Positions 1 through 11,958 of a stretch of 64,000 bases of DNA are shown here, piece by piece. How positions within the stretch are numbered: the stretch's first letter is position 1; each line of letters starts with the position of its first letter. The notes under the pieces were generated by a model. That model was given only the letters and a program-made list of their open reading frames with translations. It was not told where the DNA came from and made no database searches. The stretch is from Hsuehochloa calcarea (Eukaryota; Streptophyta; Magnoliopsida; Poales; Poaceae): the NCBI GenBank assembly GCA_036346395.1, contig CM070602.1, positions 13,959,098 through 14,023,097 on the forward strand, written 5' to 3'. A program made the translations under genes and the position numbers.

Positions 1-1957
1 TTGGAGCACAAAACACATTAAATCTACCTTTGACGGCAAGCGATCCCTGTGCCCGTGTGTCGATCGCCGTACCTATCTTTGCCGTGAAATTTTTAGGTGA
101 GTGGTTGCCGCTGTCGGTTCGTTCACCGGCCATTTTCTTGCATGCAGCAGCGTAAGCAGATGTCCGACGAGGTAATGGCGTCCCGTCAGTACACCTCTGC
201 AGCAGGAAAGAAACTAAAAACTTTCATGTGCAGCATCTCAGAGATCACTGAGGCGTTTTGTAATTAAGGCCGGTACCGGGATGGCCGGAGCGTCCATTTA
301 GGCCGGAGCGATCGGTGTAAACCGGGATGGCCGGGGAATTTAGGGCGGAACGCAGCCACTTTTATCATATTTTCCTCGCCGGTACGGACGTTCCGGGCTA
401 CACCGCGGCCGGTAGCGGAATGAATTTGGTAACTTTGCTCCTCAGTCCTCACAGTGATTCGAGAGAGGCCGAACTATCAATATGATTCCAGCTCGCCGCT
501 TTTCCCGCGGTGGCTCCTGCCAACTGTGCTCCTGCATGTTCCACTAGCTTATCAGATCAGTCCTCTGCTCGAAATTACGTCTTATCTTCGGTACTGTTTG
601 TTTAGATCTATCGATCGCGTCTAAAAATTAGCAGCGACTCCGCGTGGTCGACGATCGTATCCAGCTTGTCAATAGGAAATCGCGACCCGGGCTAGATTTT
701 GCAGCCGAGGACGGCCAGTTCTTACAACTGCTGATAAACGCATGCAGCCATGCAGGGATACATATACTATACAGGTTTTAAGTGCCTACGTAGTACGTAA
801 CTACTGCACGCTATGCTATACATTATACAGTGACATTTCTCTCCAACATGGTAATTAAGAAATATACCGATCAGTTTATCTGGCACGGATCGAAAAAGGC
901 GATTTATTTTTCAGCAAGCTGATCGATACGGATTGAGATCCTCTGCAATTAGGAGCGTCCCGTCGTCAGATTTAAAATCAAGGTAGAGATCAATAGTTAC
1001 CGTATGCTACAGTAGATATGCCGCAAGGTATTATTGTTCACACTTCACAAATAGCTATTCACATCGTTGGGACCTCCTGTAAACTAGAGCAGACCGATTA
1101 CCCCAGATTGCCCAAATGCTTCTACTCATTGCTGAGCAGTCGCCACTTCTTCTGTTCTTCATTGGAATCTTGGCGCAAACACGACCTCCATTTCTTCTCG
1201 CATTTTGTCCCTCCGGAGACCGAGCTTTCGTAGGTTTGTGGCTCAGGGTTACTCATTTCACATCAACGCCCTGCACAATCACAATTGTCGGTCGCCTTTG
1301 ATTTGCTTGCTGGCACATGCATGGATGGAGAAAGGAGGAAAAAAGAAAGTGATCGGACATTTTGCTCTTCTTCGATGGATCCGGATAACTCAAAGGATCA
1401 CTGTATTAACAGTGATCTATAAGTAGATGAATAGTTAATAGTATCACTGTAGCATTTAATATGGACTGTTGATTTTCGATTAAACAGTAGAGAATAACTT
1501 GTAATACGCGGGACTGTAGATCATATATATTGCAGATAATCCATTTCCTTCTTTAATTGGTTATAGCAAGGGGAAAAGGATTGTAGATTGCCCGTGTACA
1601 TGTGACAAAGGGCACAACCTGTTTTCCATTACATGGTGCTAGCTAGTGCTAGTACTCGCATTGCATAGCCCACGCGCGCGCACAGGTTCTCAATTATTAA
1701 GAAACAAAAGCGTAGAGCCAGACCGAATGCTTCGTGATAAATCATTGGATCACTTTTTTGGGTACCGTTACACCGCGGCCGGGGGCGTTGGAGAGAAAAA
1801 TTCAGAGATCGGAAGAGGAAAAAGGAACAGTTGGGAAGACGTACCGCATCCACAGGTAAGCTGAATTCGTACTTTCGTAGTACATTTGGGACATGCTAAT
1901 TGAAACAGTGCCACAGAATTGCAGTCAATCCTGTCAGGGTCAGCCCCTTTCACAAAA
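1..1957. other. Intergenic sequence with no recognised gene
   Basis: I see no coding exon with a convincing protein, no RNA gene and no transposon boundary here. The open frames are short and their translations are low in recognisable motifs. A short GGCCGG-rich stretch lies around 270-430. The segment ends at the 9-bp target site of the Pack-MULE at 1949-1957. It could hold distal regulatory DNA or the flank of a gene to the left of the window. Confidence 0.5.
1396..1417. repeat. Perfect 9-bp inverted repeat with 4-base loop
   Basis: GATCACTGT and ACAGTGATC are separated by ATTA, giving a perfect hairpin. It lies in AT-rich intergenic DNA. No TSD or larger element was found around it, so it may be part of a decayed MITE or chance. 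Confidence 0.4.
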
Positions 1958-3720
1958 GTGAAATTTATCATTTTGTCGCACCTTAGTGTTCATTTCTAGA
2001 AAATACCATTAAGATATTTTGCCAAACTTTATATTACATTCTCGTTAATTTACCATTTTAAATTATTAAAATAATTTTTTCCTCTAAATGGCCCTAACCC
2101 ACACATGAACAGAAGGTTTTGCCCCTCCCGGTCAAGCCATCTTGGACCAACTATGTGTCTTGCCCAGAGGAAAACAGAGAAGGGGAAGAGGTGGCTCGGG
2201 CGAGGCTCGACGCTGACAAGAGAAGCAGCGGCGGCTGGCGAGAGGGAAAATGGATTATGGAAGGGGAGACGGTCCAGGGGTGGTGGTGGAGTTGCAGGAG
2301 ATGGCCCAAGGTGGGGCGCAAGGTTGAGCGGCAGTCGGCACTAGATCAAGGAGAAGAAAGGCATGCATGAGCATCCACGGGGGAAGATGAACTCACCCGA
2401 GCGAACGATGGAGGCGGAGGAGTAAAGAAGCAACTTGGCGACGTGAGCCACTGCGACGCAGTGAGGTCCAAGAGACAACGGTGCTGTAGAGAGGGAGAAC
2501 GTGAGTGAGTGGTGGGGGAGTAGAGGAGGATCAAGCGATGCTTCATGAGTGAGCAATCGGGTTGAAGCTCATCGAGTGAAGATGGCGATGGCGGCAATGC
2601 TTTGTCGCGGTCCTCTCCTACGCCAACTTCTCGCAGAGCTGGTTCCCCCGCTCGCGCTCCCTAGGTACAAGTTATAGCACGCTTCACCATCTGACCTAGA
2701 CACTCCCCGCTGACAGAGACCGCAGGGCACCGCGTGAAGGCAACGAGCATACAAAGCGCGACGAGCTCGAGGGCGTCATCGCCGAGGCCGCAGGAGAGGA
2801 CCGCGCCGAAGAGCTTGGATACCGGGGAGAGGTCAGCGACGGTGATATCGCCGACGAGGAGGCGAAGGGAGAGGAGACTGACAATGCACTTGAGAGCGGG
2901 CTGCGCAACCTTAGGGGAGGCGGGGTCGAGGGCGAGGAGGAGCCACGCGTGTTGGTAGTGGGGGTGGGGAGGCCGAGGATAGGGGAAGCAGATGACTCGA
3001 ACGCGGAGGTGGAGGCGGAGGAAAGGATGTCAATGGCGGATTTGGAGACCGAGACAAGCGGAGTGCTTGCGCCAGGAGGAGTGTTTGATGACCTTGTCGA
3101 GGGCGCGACCAAGCACGTGGCTGGGCAGGGAGGCGCCACGAGGGGCTTGGCATCCGTGTCCGCTGCCGATGACATTGGGGTGGCTGGTACGCGCGGGGGC
3201 GTGGCTAGCTAGGTGGAGGTGGCGGTGGTTGAGCTCATCAGCGGTGGGGTGGGAGATCTGGGAGTGGGTGCTTGCATTTTGGACTCTGCTCTGCCGCTTG
3301 CTGATGGTTTTGGAAGGAGCGAGGAAAGGAAGGGAATTGCTGAATGAGACTTGGAAGTTGGAGGAACAGATCAACGGAGTAAAACCGCAAGTCTTGGACA
3401 TTGTCGCGCGAGTCTTGGAGGAACAGATCAACCGACAGCATTGAAGGAGAGAGAGGAGGGTGGTCGCGCGCAAGAGAGAGACAAAGAGCGAGGGGATGGG
3501 GGCGCGCTAGGTCTGGTCCGGGATGGCTCGACCCAATCACTTAGCTGTCCTGGACCCGACCAGGGAGGGGCAAATTTGTCCATTCACGTGTGGCCAGGAA
3601 TTTGTCCAAAGTGGCAAAATATCGAGAAGGCAATATAAGGTATGATAAAATATTTATTGCAATGAATTTAATGGTATTTTGTAGAAATTAGATAAAGCTT
3701 GGCAAAATGGAAAATTTCCC
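1958..3720. mobile_element. Pack-MULE (Mutator-like element with captured DNA)
   Basis: The 9 bases TTCACAAAA at 1949-1957 are repeated exactly at 3721-3729, the size of a Mutator-type TSD. The ends are imperfect long terminal inverted repeats: the left begins GTGAAATTTATCATTTTG, and the right read on the opposite strand begins GGGAAATTTTCCATTTTG; both continue to a shared TTTCTA.AAAATACCATTA. Inside the AT-rich ends lies a GC-rich core (about 2100-3590) that looks like genic DNA rather than a transposase. No MURA-like transposase motif is visible, so the element is non-autonomous. Known family behaviour: grass Pack-MULEs duplicate and carry gene fragments. The class call is strong; the source of the cargo is unknown. 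Confidence 0.85.
2100..3590. other. GC-rich cargo of the Pack-MULE, possible captured gene fragments
   Basis: Base composition rises sharply between the AT-rich inverted repeats. Both strands carry open frames here, for example a minus-strand frame at 2696-3175 that is rich in Ser, Pro and Ala, and plus-strand frames at 2949-3444 rich in Arg, Glu and Gly. Such low-complexity translations on both strands are what any GC-rich exon gives, so I assign no protein. The captured exons could come from one or more host genes elsewhere in the genome. Confidence 0.5.
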
Positions 3721-3729
3721 TTCACAAAA

Positions 3730-4664
3730 AGAAACGTGAGTAGGAGCTGCTGTCGCAGTGAAACTTTTTGGTAGTAAAAAAAAACATTTTCCTCTCCTGA
3801 AGCTGAAAAACCCTAGCTAGGCGTAGGCAGGTGCAGAGCCAGAGACTCCCCACAACCGCTTTTGGACCAAAGGGAGTTACCCGATCATCTTCAGACCCTG
3901 CCATCCATCGGATCGATCAGTCCACGGTTCAGATCAAGCCAGAGAGGCAGATGCACACGAGAAATCTCTCCAAACTTCACGTGTTCATGTCTGTCCACCG
4001 AAAAGGCTGAGCAAATGTACAGACAATACACAGTACGTTTCAGCTGTATCACAGCAGTTAATCCCGACGTTAATTCATCTCAGCCTCGGATGATCCCATG
4101 GCAGTTGGCACTGGGCCTCTGACTCCTGAGGTAGGTAGACCAGCGGAATTATTACTCGTGTAGTGGGGGTAATAAATCATAAGCAATCCAGATTAATTAC
4201 TCGCTGTCAGTTTAATTAACCCAGGCTTCTCCTCACCTGCCGGCTGGGCCCCACGCGCACAGAAACGGACAACCCCAGCGCGTGCCCCCACTGACACCCC
4301 CTGGCCCCCAGAAACCACCCAAGCCGCTTCGTGAAGACGCGGTAGGTCCTGCCGTGTATTCTGAGTGCGGTGCTATTTATGCCATTTGGTTGGAACGCGA
4401 GAAAAAAAAACACTCGTCTCGTGCTCTCTCTAGCTGCTCATTGCTCACTCCTCCTCCCACTATATGCAGTAGCAGCGGCGTTGCAAGTGGCAGTAGTACC
4501 ATGCAGATGCAGTGGTATCCTGCTACAGGCTATAGCTCGCATAATAGTAGTAGGTAGGAGGAGTAGCGCCGAGTGTGCGGCCGGGCGGGCGCGGGCGCGA
4601 GTGCAGCGCGCACAGGTGAGGTACGTGCGGGGAGCAAGGTTGGTAGGGACATCGCCGGCCGGCA
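3730..4664 (+). promoter_or_regulatory. Promoter and 5' leader region of the receptor-like kinase
   Basis: This is the interval between the Pack-MULE and the kinase start codon. A TATA-like CTATTTAT is at 4373-4380, about 290 bases before the start codon, and another candidate, ACTATATG, is near 4458. CT-rich sequence (4417-4455) follows, typical of grass 5' leaders. The transcription start is not fixed by sequence alone. Confidence 0.4.
4501..4557 (+). other. Possible 18-codon upstream ORF in the kinase leader
   Basis: An ATG at 4501 opens a frame of 18 codons that stops with TAG at 4557, 107 bases before the kinase start. If transcription begins at the TATA-like sequence at 4373 or near 4458, it lies in the mRNA leader and could lower kinase translation. 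The peptide itself resembles nothing I know. Confidence 0.3.
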
Positions 4665-7600
4665 ATGTCGCCGCCGCCGCCGCCTCCGCCGGCGCTGAGC
4701 GACGAGCTGTCGCGCAGGACGGCGGTGCTGGGGCTGCGCCTCTGGGTGCTTGTCGGCATTGCCATCGGCGCGGCGTTCCTGCTCCTGCTCGCACTCATCT
4801 CGCTCTACCTCGCGGCGGCGAGGCGGCGACGACCGAAAAAGATGGCCGGTGCGGCGCAAGCGCAGGCGCCGCCGCTGTCGCCCGCCACCATCCCGCCCGT
4901 CTCGAAGGAGATCCAGGAGGTGGCCGTCCATGTCGGCTCCCTCCGCCACTACCTCGAGGCGGGGTCCGCGTTCCTCAAGGAGGGAGCGCAGCAGCACGGC
5001 GCCGGGGACGGCGAGTCGCTGGGGGCCCCCAGCGCGCACGGGTCGCAGCGCGTGCACATCGAGGCCGGCAAGGGCCGCCGCATGGTCGCGTACGCCGACG
5101 GGGTGATGGGCCCTGTTGCGTCCGACGTGGCGGCGTCCGCGGCCGCTGTGGCGGTGGGGCCCGAGGTGTCGCACGTCGGGTGGGGCCACTGGTACACCCT
5201 CCGGGAGCTGGAGGAGGCCACCGCCGCCTTTGCCCCCGAACACGTCGTCGGCGAGGGCGGCTACGGCATCGTGTACCGCGGCGTCCTCACCGACGGGTAC
5301 CAAGTTGCCGTCAAGAATCTCCTCAACAACAGGTTCGCACGGCGCGCGCAGACCGCATCTTTTCGCATGTGCCGTTCTTGACAAAAAAAAATTGCCCTGT
5401 TGCTCGCGGCAGGGGACAAGCGGAAAGGGAGTTCAAGGTGGAAGTGGAGGCAATCGGGCGCGTCCGCCACAAGAATCTGGTCCGGCTGCTGGGCTACTGC
5501 GCCGAGGGAGCTCACCGGTGCGTACTGAACCCTTGCGCATTGATGAATCCTTTCGTTTTCATCAGATAAAAGATACCCCCATGTCGTAATTAGTGGTATA
5601 CATCATACCTACCGCTCTTATTTGTGATCTCAGGATACTTGTGTACGAGTACGTCGACAATGGCAACCTAGAGCAGTGGCTTCATGGCGATGTTGGGCCT
5701 GTGAGCCCGCTATCTTGGGACATTCGGATGAACATCGTGCTCGGAACAGCGAAAGGGTGGGTCAACTCCCAATGTTTTCTTTGTCCATGCACCTTTGCAT
5801 CTTGGATCGGTTTGTGAGTTGTGATCTGACTTTGGGTTCGAGATGATTCAGGATCACATATTTGCACGAGGGGCTGGAGCCGAAGGTGGTGCACAGAGAC
5901 ATCAAGTCGAGCAACATACTGCTGGACAAGAGGTGGAACCCCAAGGTCTCCGACTTCGGCCTCGCGAAGCTCCTGGGGTCCGACAGCAACTATGTCACCA
6001 CGAGGGTGATGGGAACATTTGGGTAAGTTGGTTTTAACCACCTGAATTGTATCAGCCCGGTAAAATGTAAGATGCGAATGCTGAATACTAAGGTTTTTGA
6101 GGTAACTGCCTCTGCTCCGGTAGTTATGTGGCGCCAGAATACGCTAGCACTGGCATGCTCAACGAGAGGAGCGACGTGTACAGCTTCGGGATCCTTATAA
6201 TGGAGATCATCTCCGGTCGAAGCCCAGTTGACTACGCAAGACCTCCCGGAGAGGTTAGCTCTGCATCTGGTTGGATGAACTCATGCAGCGTGTTACACAT
6301 TGTGCTTCTTAGCCTTAGTTGCTGTGGGTGCATTTCAGGTTAATATCGTAGAATGGCTCAAGAACACGGTGAGCAACAGGGATTATGAAGCTGTTTTGGA
6401 CCCAAAACTGCCAGAGAAGCCTACCTCCAAGACACTGAAGAAGGCTCTCTTGGTTGCACTGAGGTGTGTGGATCCCGACTCGCAGAAACGGCCAAAGATG
6501 GGGCATGTCATCCATATGCTCGAAGTCGACGACTTCCCATATCGAGATGTGAGTCTTGTTTGTTTCTTTACATCTTTATGGAGTCAATCGTATTGCTCAT
6601 TTGCTCTTAAGAACATACTATATGCATACTCAAGTCAATCCCCAAGTTACATATGGTGAAATCCAAGCAATTGCCTGTTACCGTCATAAAATATGTGTAC
6701 CAATTAATTATACAGATGCTTACCAACTATTCTATACAAATGCTTGCTAATATTAAAATGGTGATACACTTTGCATCTGAGCATCATGATTAAAATTGCA
6801 CACTATTGGATCTGATTACTAGCTCTGTCTGACCTTAGACTTGGGATGAAAAACAGATACAAATTATCTGTATTATTCGACTATCCTATTCTATAGGATA
6901 CAAATACGGTATAGATTTTGCTATCCAAATAGCAATTTCTCTCCTATTCGAATTGGCATAAAAATATGGATGCAAATATGGTATGGAATTTTCCAATCCG
7001 AATTGTTATTTTATCCGAACTATTCGTATTTGATGAAGCAATATAGGTATTTTATTGCAGTATGACTAATTAGTTGGATGATTTTTTTTTCTAATTTAAT
7101 GTGAATCCATGTTCCTTTAGGTGAAATAAATATATTCGAATGATTAAGCGTGACCGTACAAAGGTAAAGCGTTACTAATATCTTCACATTACATAAGTTA
7201 CAAGGATATCCGAATCCGACCAAATTGAGTAGATATTCAATTCATATTCGTATCTGAGCATATTCGAATTCATATTCATTTAAAAAATACGAATACGAAT
7301 ATAGTTTCACCACTATTCGATTTGTACGCGACCCGTTTTCACCCCTACCTTAGACAAAGTATTCTTTCTAGCTTCCTCCAGACCAATTAAGTTATCACCG
7401 CGGTGCCACACTGCTCTGAACTGCCCTTTGGGGTGTTAATTACCGTGTCATCTCGAAGAAGACATGAAGAACTATTATTGGCCTCGAGATCACTATGTCA
7501 GCCCTGGTTGCTTTTACTCAGGTTGATTAATTTAGGCCCCTAAACTAGTGTTTGGCATGACTCCTGCATATCATAGTTACAGATGCAGAGATGAGTGCTT

Positions 7601-7874
7601 GTTGCTATAACGGTAACTGATTTACATGCTTCCACTCTATCTACTACCGTTTTGCATCTGATCAGAAGGTTCAGGAACCCGTTTTCTTTCTCCTCGTTAA
7701 GTACAGTTTTTGCCTATCTGCTCCCAGGATCGTCGTACTTTGCGGCCGTGCCAAGGCAGCCCCTTGGAGAAAACAAGAGTTACCGGGAAGCCGGTGACAG
7801 AGTCAGGCAATAGCAGTTGCTACGAGGGCAACACCACCACCGCCAGTACTCCCTCCAGATTCCAGGACAGCTAG
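4665..7874 (+). CDS. Receptor-like serine/threonine protein kinase, 7 exons, 517 aa
   Basis: Exons read as 4665-5332, 5413-5517, 5634-5756, 5852-6022, 6124-6253, 6339-6548 and 7728-7874. All introns are GT-AG and the exons sum to 1554 bases, exactly 518 codons with the stop. The protein has a Pro-rich start, one membrane segment (about residues 25-52), a basic stop-transfer RRRR, a variable juxtamembrane stretch, then a kinase domain: Gly loop GEGGYG at 196-201, Lys217 in VAVK, HRD at 313-315, DFG at 333-335 and the VAPEY activation-segment end. All catalytic residues are present. From memory it is closest to the Arabidopsis At1g01540/At4g01330 group, which has no large ectodomain; substrate and ligand are unknown. 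The last exon, 48 residues, is the least certain part; it follows a 1179-base intron holding a MITE. Confidence 0.9.
6841..7347. mobile_element. hAT-type MITE in the last intron of the kinase
   Basis: CCTTAGAC at 6833-6840 is repeated exactly at 7348-7355, an 8-bp TSD as made by hAT transposases. The left end begins TTGGGATGAAAAACAG; the right end read in reverse begins TAGGGGTGAAAACGGG, an imperfect terminal inverted repeat. The 507-bp interior is AT-rich and full of ATTCGAAT-like motifs, with no coding capacity. A relative lies at 51592-52144. Confidence 0.85.
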
Positions 7875-8346
7875 CTCCCGTGCACCTCTTAGGTTTCTGC
7901 CTGCAATCCTGCATTCAGGCAGCATGGAAATGCAGTGAAGTAACTTACTGTCGGCGTCGGTTTTTACCCTTGTTCTGCCTTCGTGATGCATAAATTTTGG
8001 TGGAAGCCTCGTTGTCTTGTCTTCCTAGGTATCGAACACTCTCTGCTGTGATTGACATAGCTTGCCGGACTGCTGTATAGTGAGTTGTTCTCGTCTCAGG
8101 TCGTTTCTTCATTCTTATCCTGATGTACAAAAGCGTGTGTGCAAGTTTTCATCTTACCTGTCCTCGCAACTTCATGCGCAGAAGCATGTCTCCAATAATA
8201 CATAAAGTGCCAGTCGTTTGCCAAGCAAGATTGAGAATCTCTTTGAGATTATTATTATTATTATTATTGCATGTAATGGAGGTGCTTCAAGGCTCTCATA
8301 AAAAAAGAGACAAGTATGATCTTAAAAGTAAATTAAGGGCGTGAAA
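7875..8346 (+). other. 3' flank of the kinase gene
   Basis: No gene seen. AT-rich signals that could direct polyadenylation occur near 7986 (GCATAAAT) and 8195 (AATAATACATAAA). The segment also holds the ATT microsatellite. Confidence 0.4.
8248..8268. repeat. ATT microsatellite, 7 units
   Basis: Seven perfect ATT units in the 3' flank of the kinase gene. Likely polymorphic in length. Confidence 0.9.
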
Positions 8347-8796
8347 TGCAACAACCCACAACTTAAAAATCGTGCAATTTAGTTTGTGCGAAAGCATAAG
8401 CTATGCTCGTCAGCGTAGATCGGATTGTGGTTTAGATTAGGACATAAGCTATGTGTCATGGCAGTCCTGGCAGCAATGAGCCATTAGCAGGATGGAAGCA
8501 TAAGCTATGCTCGTCAGCGTAGATCGGATTGTGGTTTAGATTAGGACATAAGCTATGTGTCATGGCAGTCCTGGCAGCAATGAGCCATTAGCAGGATCCA
8601 TCCTGCTATGTGTCAGGTTGGTTGGAGATTTATACTCGCAAGCGACTGTGTCGAAGGGTTATGCTGAAAATAGAAAATGTATCAATGCTTCTTTCCTTGT
8701 TCTTCTTCCTCTGATCCCCAACTCCTGGGCGTGTTCACATTGCATCGTGCTTCCATTTCTGCCGACAACCCTAGTCGACGATGGCGGGACACGACA
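8347..8796 (+). repeat. Probable 5' LTR of the gypsy element
   Basis: It starts TGCAACAACCC and ends ACGACA, two bases before the primer site. With no 3' LTR to compare, the start is a guess; the end is well placed. It includes a 104-bp tandem duplication. Confidence 0.5.
8392..8597. repeat. 104-bp tandem duplication
   Basis: 8392-8495 is followed directly by a near-perfect second copy at 8496-8597, beginning AAGCATAAGCTATGCTCGTC in both. I see no substitution between the copies over the shared length, so the duplication looks recent relative to the decay of the element around it. Confidence 0.95.
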
Positions 8797-8798
8797 GT

Positions 8799-8810
8799 TG
8801 GTATCAGAGC
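8799..8810 (+). other. Primer binding site of the gypsy element
   Basis: TGGTATCAGAGC matches the 3' end of plant initiator tRNA-Met in reverse complement, two bases after the inferred LTR end. Confidence 0.85.
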
Positions 8811-9360
8811 TAGTCGATCCGTCGGTGGCTTCTCGATTCTTTTGGCATTGACTAGTGAAATCCCAAGGTGAAGGGGTGCGATTGCCTTGTGCGATTGCGG
8901 TAAGTCCTGAACCTAGGTTCGGTCTGCTTGGAGGAGAAACACCACGGCTCTGGCAAAGCAAGGTGTGCATGTGTGGTAAATGGTGGTGGCGAGGAAGTAA
9001 AAGGGCAAGTGGCGGCGGTAGATCGAAGACCGGAACAACAAGGATTTCGAATTGAGGAGATGCAGATGAAGGTGACCATGTCTATGGAATCAATCGGCAA
9101 AGTACAATAGGAGAAACTAGCAGTAGCAAAAGCACTCAAGGGAATGACACGACCGCAGCTGACAATTCCACAGAGGGAGGCGGCAGGAATCCTGGTGGTG
9201 AGGCCTGGAGAACTGCAGATCCAACTAGCACCATCACCTGCACCATCATCAATATCAATCGCACTTTAGGTACAATTTCCACCACCTATGCCTGTAACAG
9301 TAGATACACCTGATTCTAGTAGAGGCCAGCGGGAGGGTGGAGGGAGGAGGAATTTGGTGC

Positions 9361-9651
9361 CCAAGATGGATTTCTCAAAGTTTGATGGAACAGACGAGAG
9401 AATCTAGGTGGACACGTAAGTATTAGGCATTTTTAAGAATGTATCAAATCCTAGAGGGTTTTAAAGTAGCAGCGACAACTATGTATATGATAGAGAATGC
9501 AGCTCACTGGTACCAAGCCTACAAGATGAACCATAAATGGCATAACTGGGAACAGTTCGGGAGGCAGTCATCAAAGAGTTTGAGGAAAACCCTACTCAAG
9601 GATAATATGAGAGAATTGTTGACTCTGAAACAAATGGGATCAGTGGAAGAA
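9361..9651 (+). pseudogene. gag of the gypsy element, first part
   Basis: The frames read PKMDFSKFDG (9361 on) and then a retrotransposon capsid-like stretch with AAHWYQAYK and W..W..F motifs (9439-9651). Capsid proteins of Ty3/gypsy elements have this pattern. There are internal stops and a frame change near 9440. The frame is cut at 9651 by the 3.1-kb solo LTR and resumes at 28976 with the same protein. Confidence 0.75.
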
Positions 9652-10211
9652 TGTCGGGACTAAAAAATGCAATTCTGGACGCTCTGTGTATAATGCACTA
9701 GTCTAGGATCAAGCTAGTACACACAGTATCAACATAGATAAATATCATTCCACACAAGACAAATGTAAGAGTAAATGACTAATTTGAATAATAAATAACA
9801 GTTTTGACCTTATGATCGAGTTTACAATTATTAAGCTACGCAGGGCTGACAATAAATAAAGAAACGACATCGAAACAAAAGCAATTCCAGCGGATACCTA
9901 TCTAACGGTCACCATCCTCGCAAAGCTCCTGCTCAAAGGAAAGCAACGGTTCTTCCACTTCAGCTGAATGATTGTAGCAAGAATGAGTACTCCGAGTACT
10001 CAACAAGTTGTACCACAGAATGCAATTATAGATGATGGCTTATTCCAATAGAAATAACTTTTGTGGCTATTTTTCAATAAAGCAGCATTTGTAATTAAAT
10101 ACAAATAATAGATTGAAAGCATAATTTAAAACAAATAAATAATAATAATTTTAAAATTGTTTCCACAAAGACATTAAGCCTAATCAATTTCTTTCACACA
10201 GCTTGCATAAG

Positions 10212-11944
10212 TGTGGATATCATGGGGATATACTCCTGATCTTAGGATGATGTGACAATTGGCAATGGCGTTAACGGTTTGTCGTTTCACGTGTTTTCGG
10301 CATAGTTATAATCTTGTCGAACCGGCCGATCGGCTGTGGCGGCGGTCGACGGTTGAAGGGCGGTCTGACCGGCCGTAGCGGTGGTCGGACCAGCCAACTT
10401 CAGTGAGTGTGTTTTGAGCTGGGCCAAAAATAGAGTATGTAGGCAAGAGAGCGGATTCTATTGCACTTGGTCTCATAATTTTTGGAGTCTCCAGTCAAAA
10501 GTTCTATTCGATTGAAACTTCCAGTAGGTTTCGGTTTTCCAAAGAGGAAATGCGGCTAAATCCCAGCTGGCGGTCTGATCGGCCCATAGGTGACAGTCAG
10601 ACCGGCCCTGGGGGCGGTTTGACAGGTTTTCACTTTGATCGTCGCCCGTTGTGGCGGCGTTGTTCGGTTGTTAGGTCAAAGTCATGAGTTTCAGGGTATA
10701 TATGTTGCATGATGCATGTTTTTACTAACATGGGTCAAGTTGTGAAGAACTTATTCCCAAATTCGGTTTACTTATCTATTGTTGTGTAGGTTGCTTGGTG
10801 GTCAACGACGAGGATGATCGGGACTAGGCTTGGAGAGCTGAGGTCCAGAACGATCGACGATGCCGGGTGAGGTCAATGAACTCAAGCGTGGTGCAAGATG
10901 GACAAGGGTGACCTATTGGCTAATCCGCGGCGCAAGATGGCGCAAGGTGTAGCTAATTAGGTCAAGAGGTGTTAAAAACGACGCATTAAAATGCGTGTGT
11001 GTGTGACCCGTTTGTTTTGGGCCTTAACGGGAGTCTAATTGAGTCAAACTTCTAGAAAGTCTAAGCCTCCACTATAAATAGGAGAGTGAGGTGGCTGCAC
11101 CTCTCCTTAGCCTCTTTTGCTATTTGAAACCCTAATTTTCTTAGGGAGAGCTTTTGTGGAGGCTAGGGTCTTAGAGAGTTTGATGTGATTTTCGTGCTCT
11201 TGGATTGAGCATTGTCCTCCATTGATGGAGTGACTGTAAGCCCAGATCATATCAAATCAATCTAGAGAAAGTTTGATCATGTCTTGCCTCTTTGTGTTCT
11301 TTCTCTTTATTTGATGATTTTGAGTCTTTCTTTGATCCGCGAGTTTTTGATTGAATTCTCCACGTGATATAGCTTGCCGTGATATGTGGAAACATATCTA
11401 GGATCATCTTGATCATCAATCACCCACGAGCAAGATTTTGGATCAAGTTTTTATTTTGACCTGGTTTTGAACCCTTCTTCAATCAAATGGAAAATGATCG
11501 TTATTCTTTCAAGAATTATCACAATCTTCGATTGGAATAGGTTCCTGACATCATTGAGAAGGTGTGTTCCAAGTTTCATCAAGTTTGGAGTTGTAGATCA
11601 AAAGTTTCATCTATTTGCAACTTCGTCATCGGGCTGTTTTGATCTGTTCTTGAGGCCAGCGGTCAGACCGCCCAAGGCCACCGGTCAGACCGCCAAGTAG
11701 TCGGTCAGACCGGTTATGACCCAGCGGTCCGACCGCTAGTGCATTGATTTGCTTTAGTGTTTGTTGATTTTGTCGTATTGCTTAGGGGTTTAATTTGGAT
11801 TCAATATTAGTCTTCCGCTGTACTGATATACTGATCTTCACAGCTTCCATAGCTACTGGAGTGAAATATTATTGAATCAATTATTTGTGAAAAAGTGAGT
11901 GCGCTCCTATTCACCGCCCCTCTAGTCGCTTTTTCGGTCGAACA
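10212..11944 (+). repeat. 5' LTR of the copia element at 10212-26405
   Basis: It starts TGTGGATATCATGGGG and ends TTTTCGGTCGAACA. A likely TATA box (CACTATAAATAGG) lies near 11070. Repeated GGTCNGACC-type palindromes occur at about 10320-10620 and 11650-11740. The copy matches the 3' LTR well outside the first palindrome block. Confidence 0.9.
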
Positions 11945-11946
11945 AG

Positions 11947-11958
11947 TGGTATCAGAGC
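11947..11958 (+). other. Primer binding site
   Basis: TGGTATCAGAGC, complementary to initiator tRNA-Met, lies two bases after the 5' LTR. Confidence 0.9.

Noticed and set aside
2696..3175. Minus-strand open frame of 159 codons rich in Ser, Pro and Ala
   Set aside because: It lies in the GC-rich core of the Pack-MULE, overlaps equally good frames on the other strand and has no motif; it is a composition effect.
4530..5384. Minus-strand open frame of 284 codons
   Set aside because: Antisense shadow of the GC-rich first exon of the kinase.
4370..5569. Plus-strand open frame of 399 codons overlapping the kinase
   Set aside because: It runs in another frame over the first kinase exon and an intron. 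The kinase frame has all conserved motifs; this one is Arg- and Ala-rich shadow sequence.
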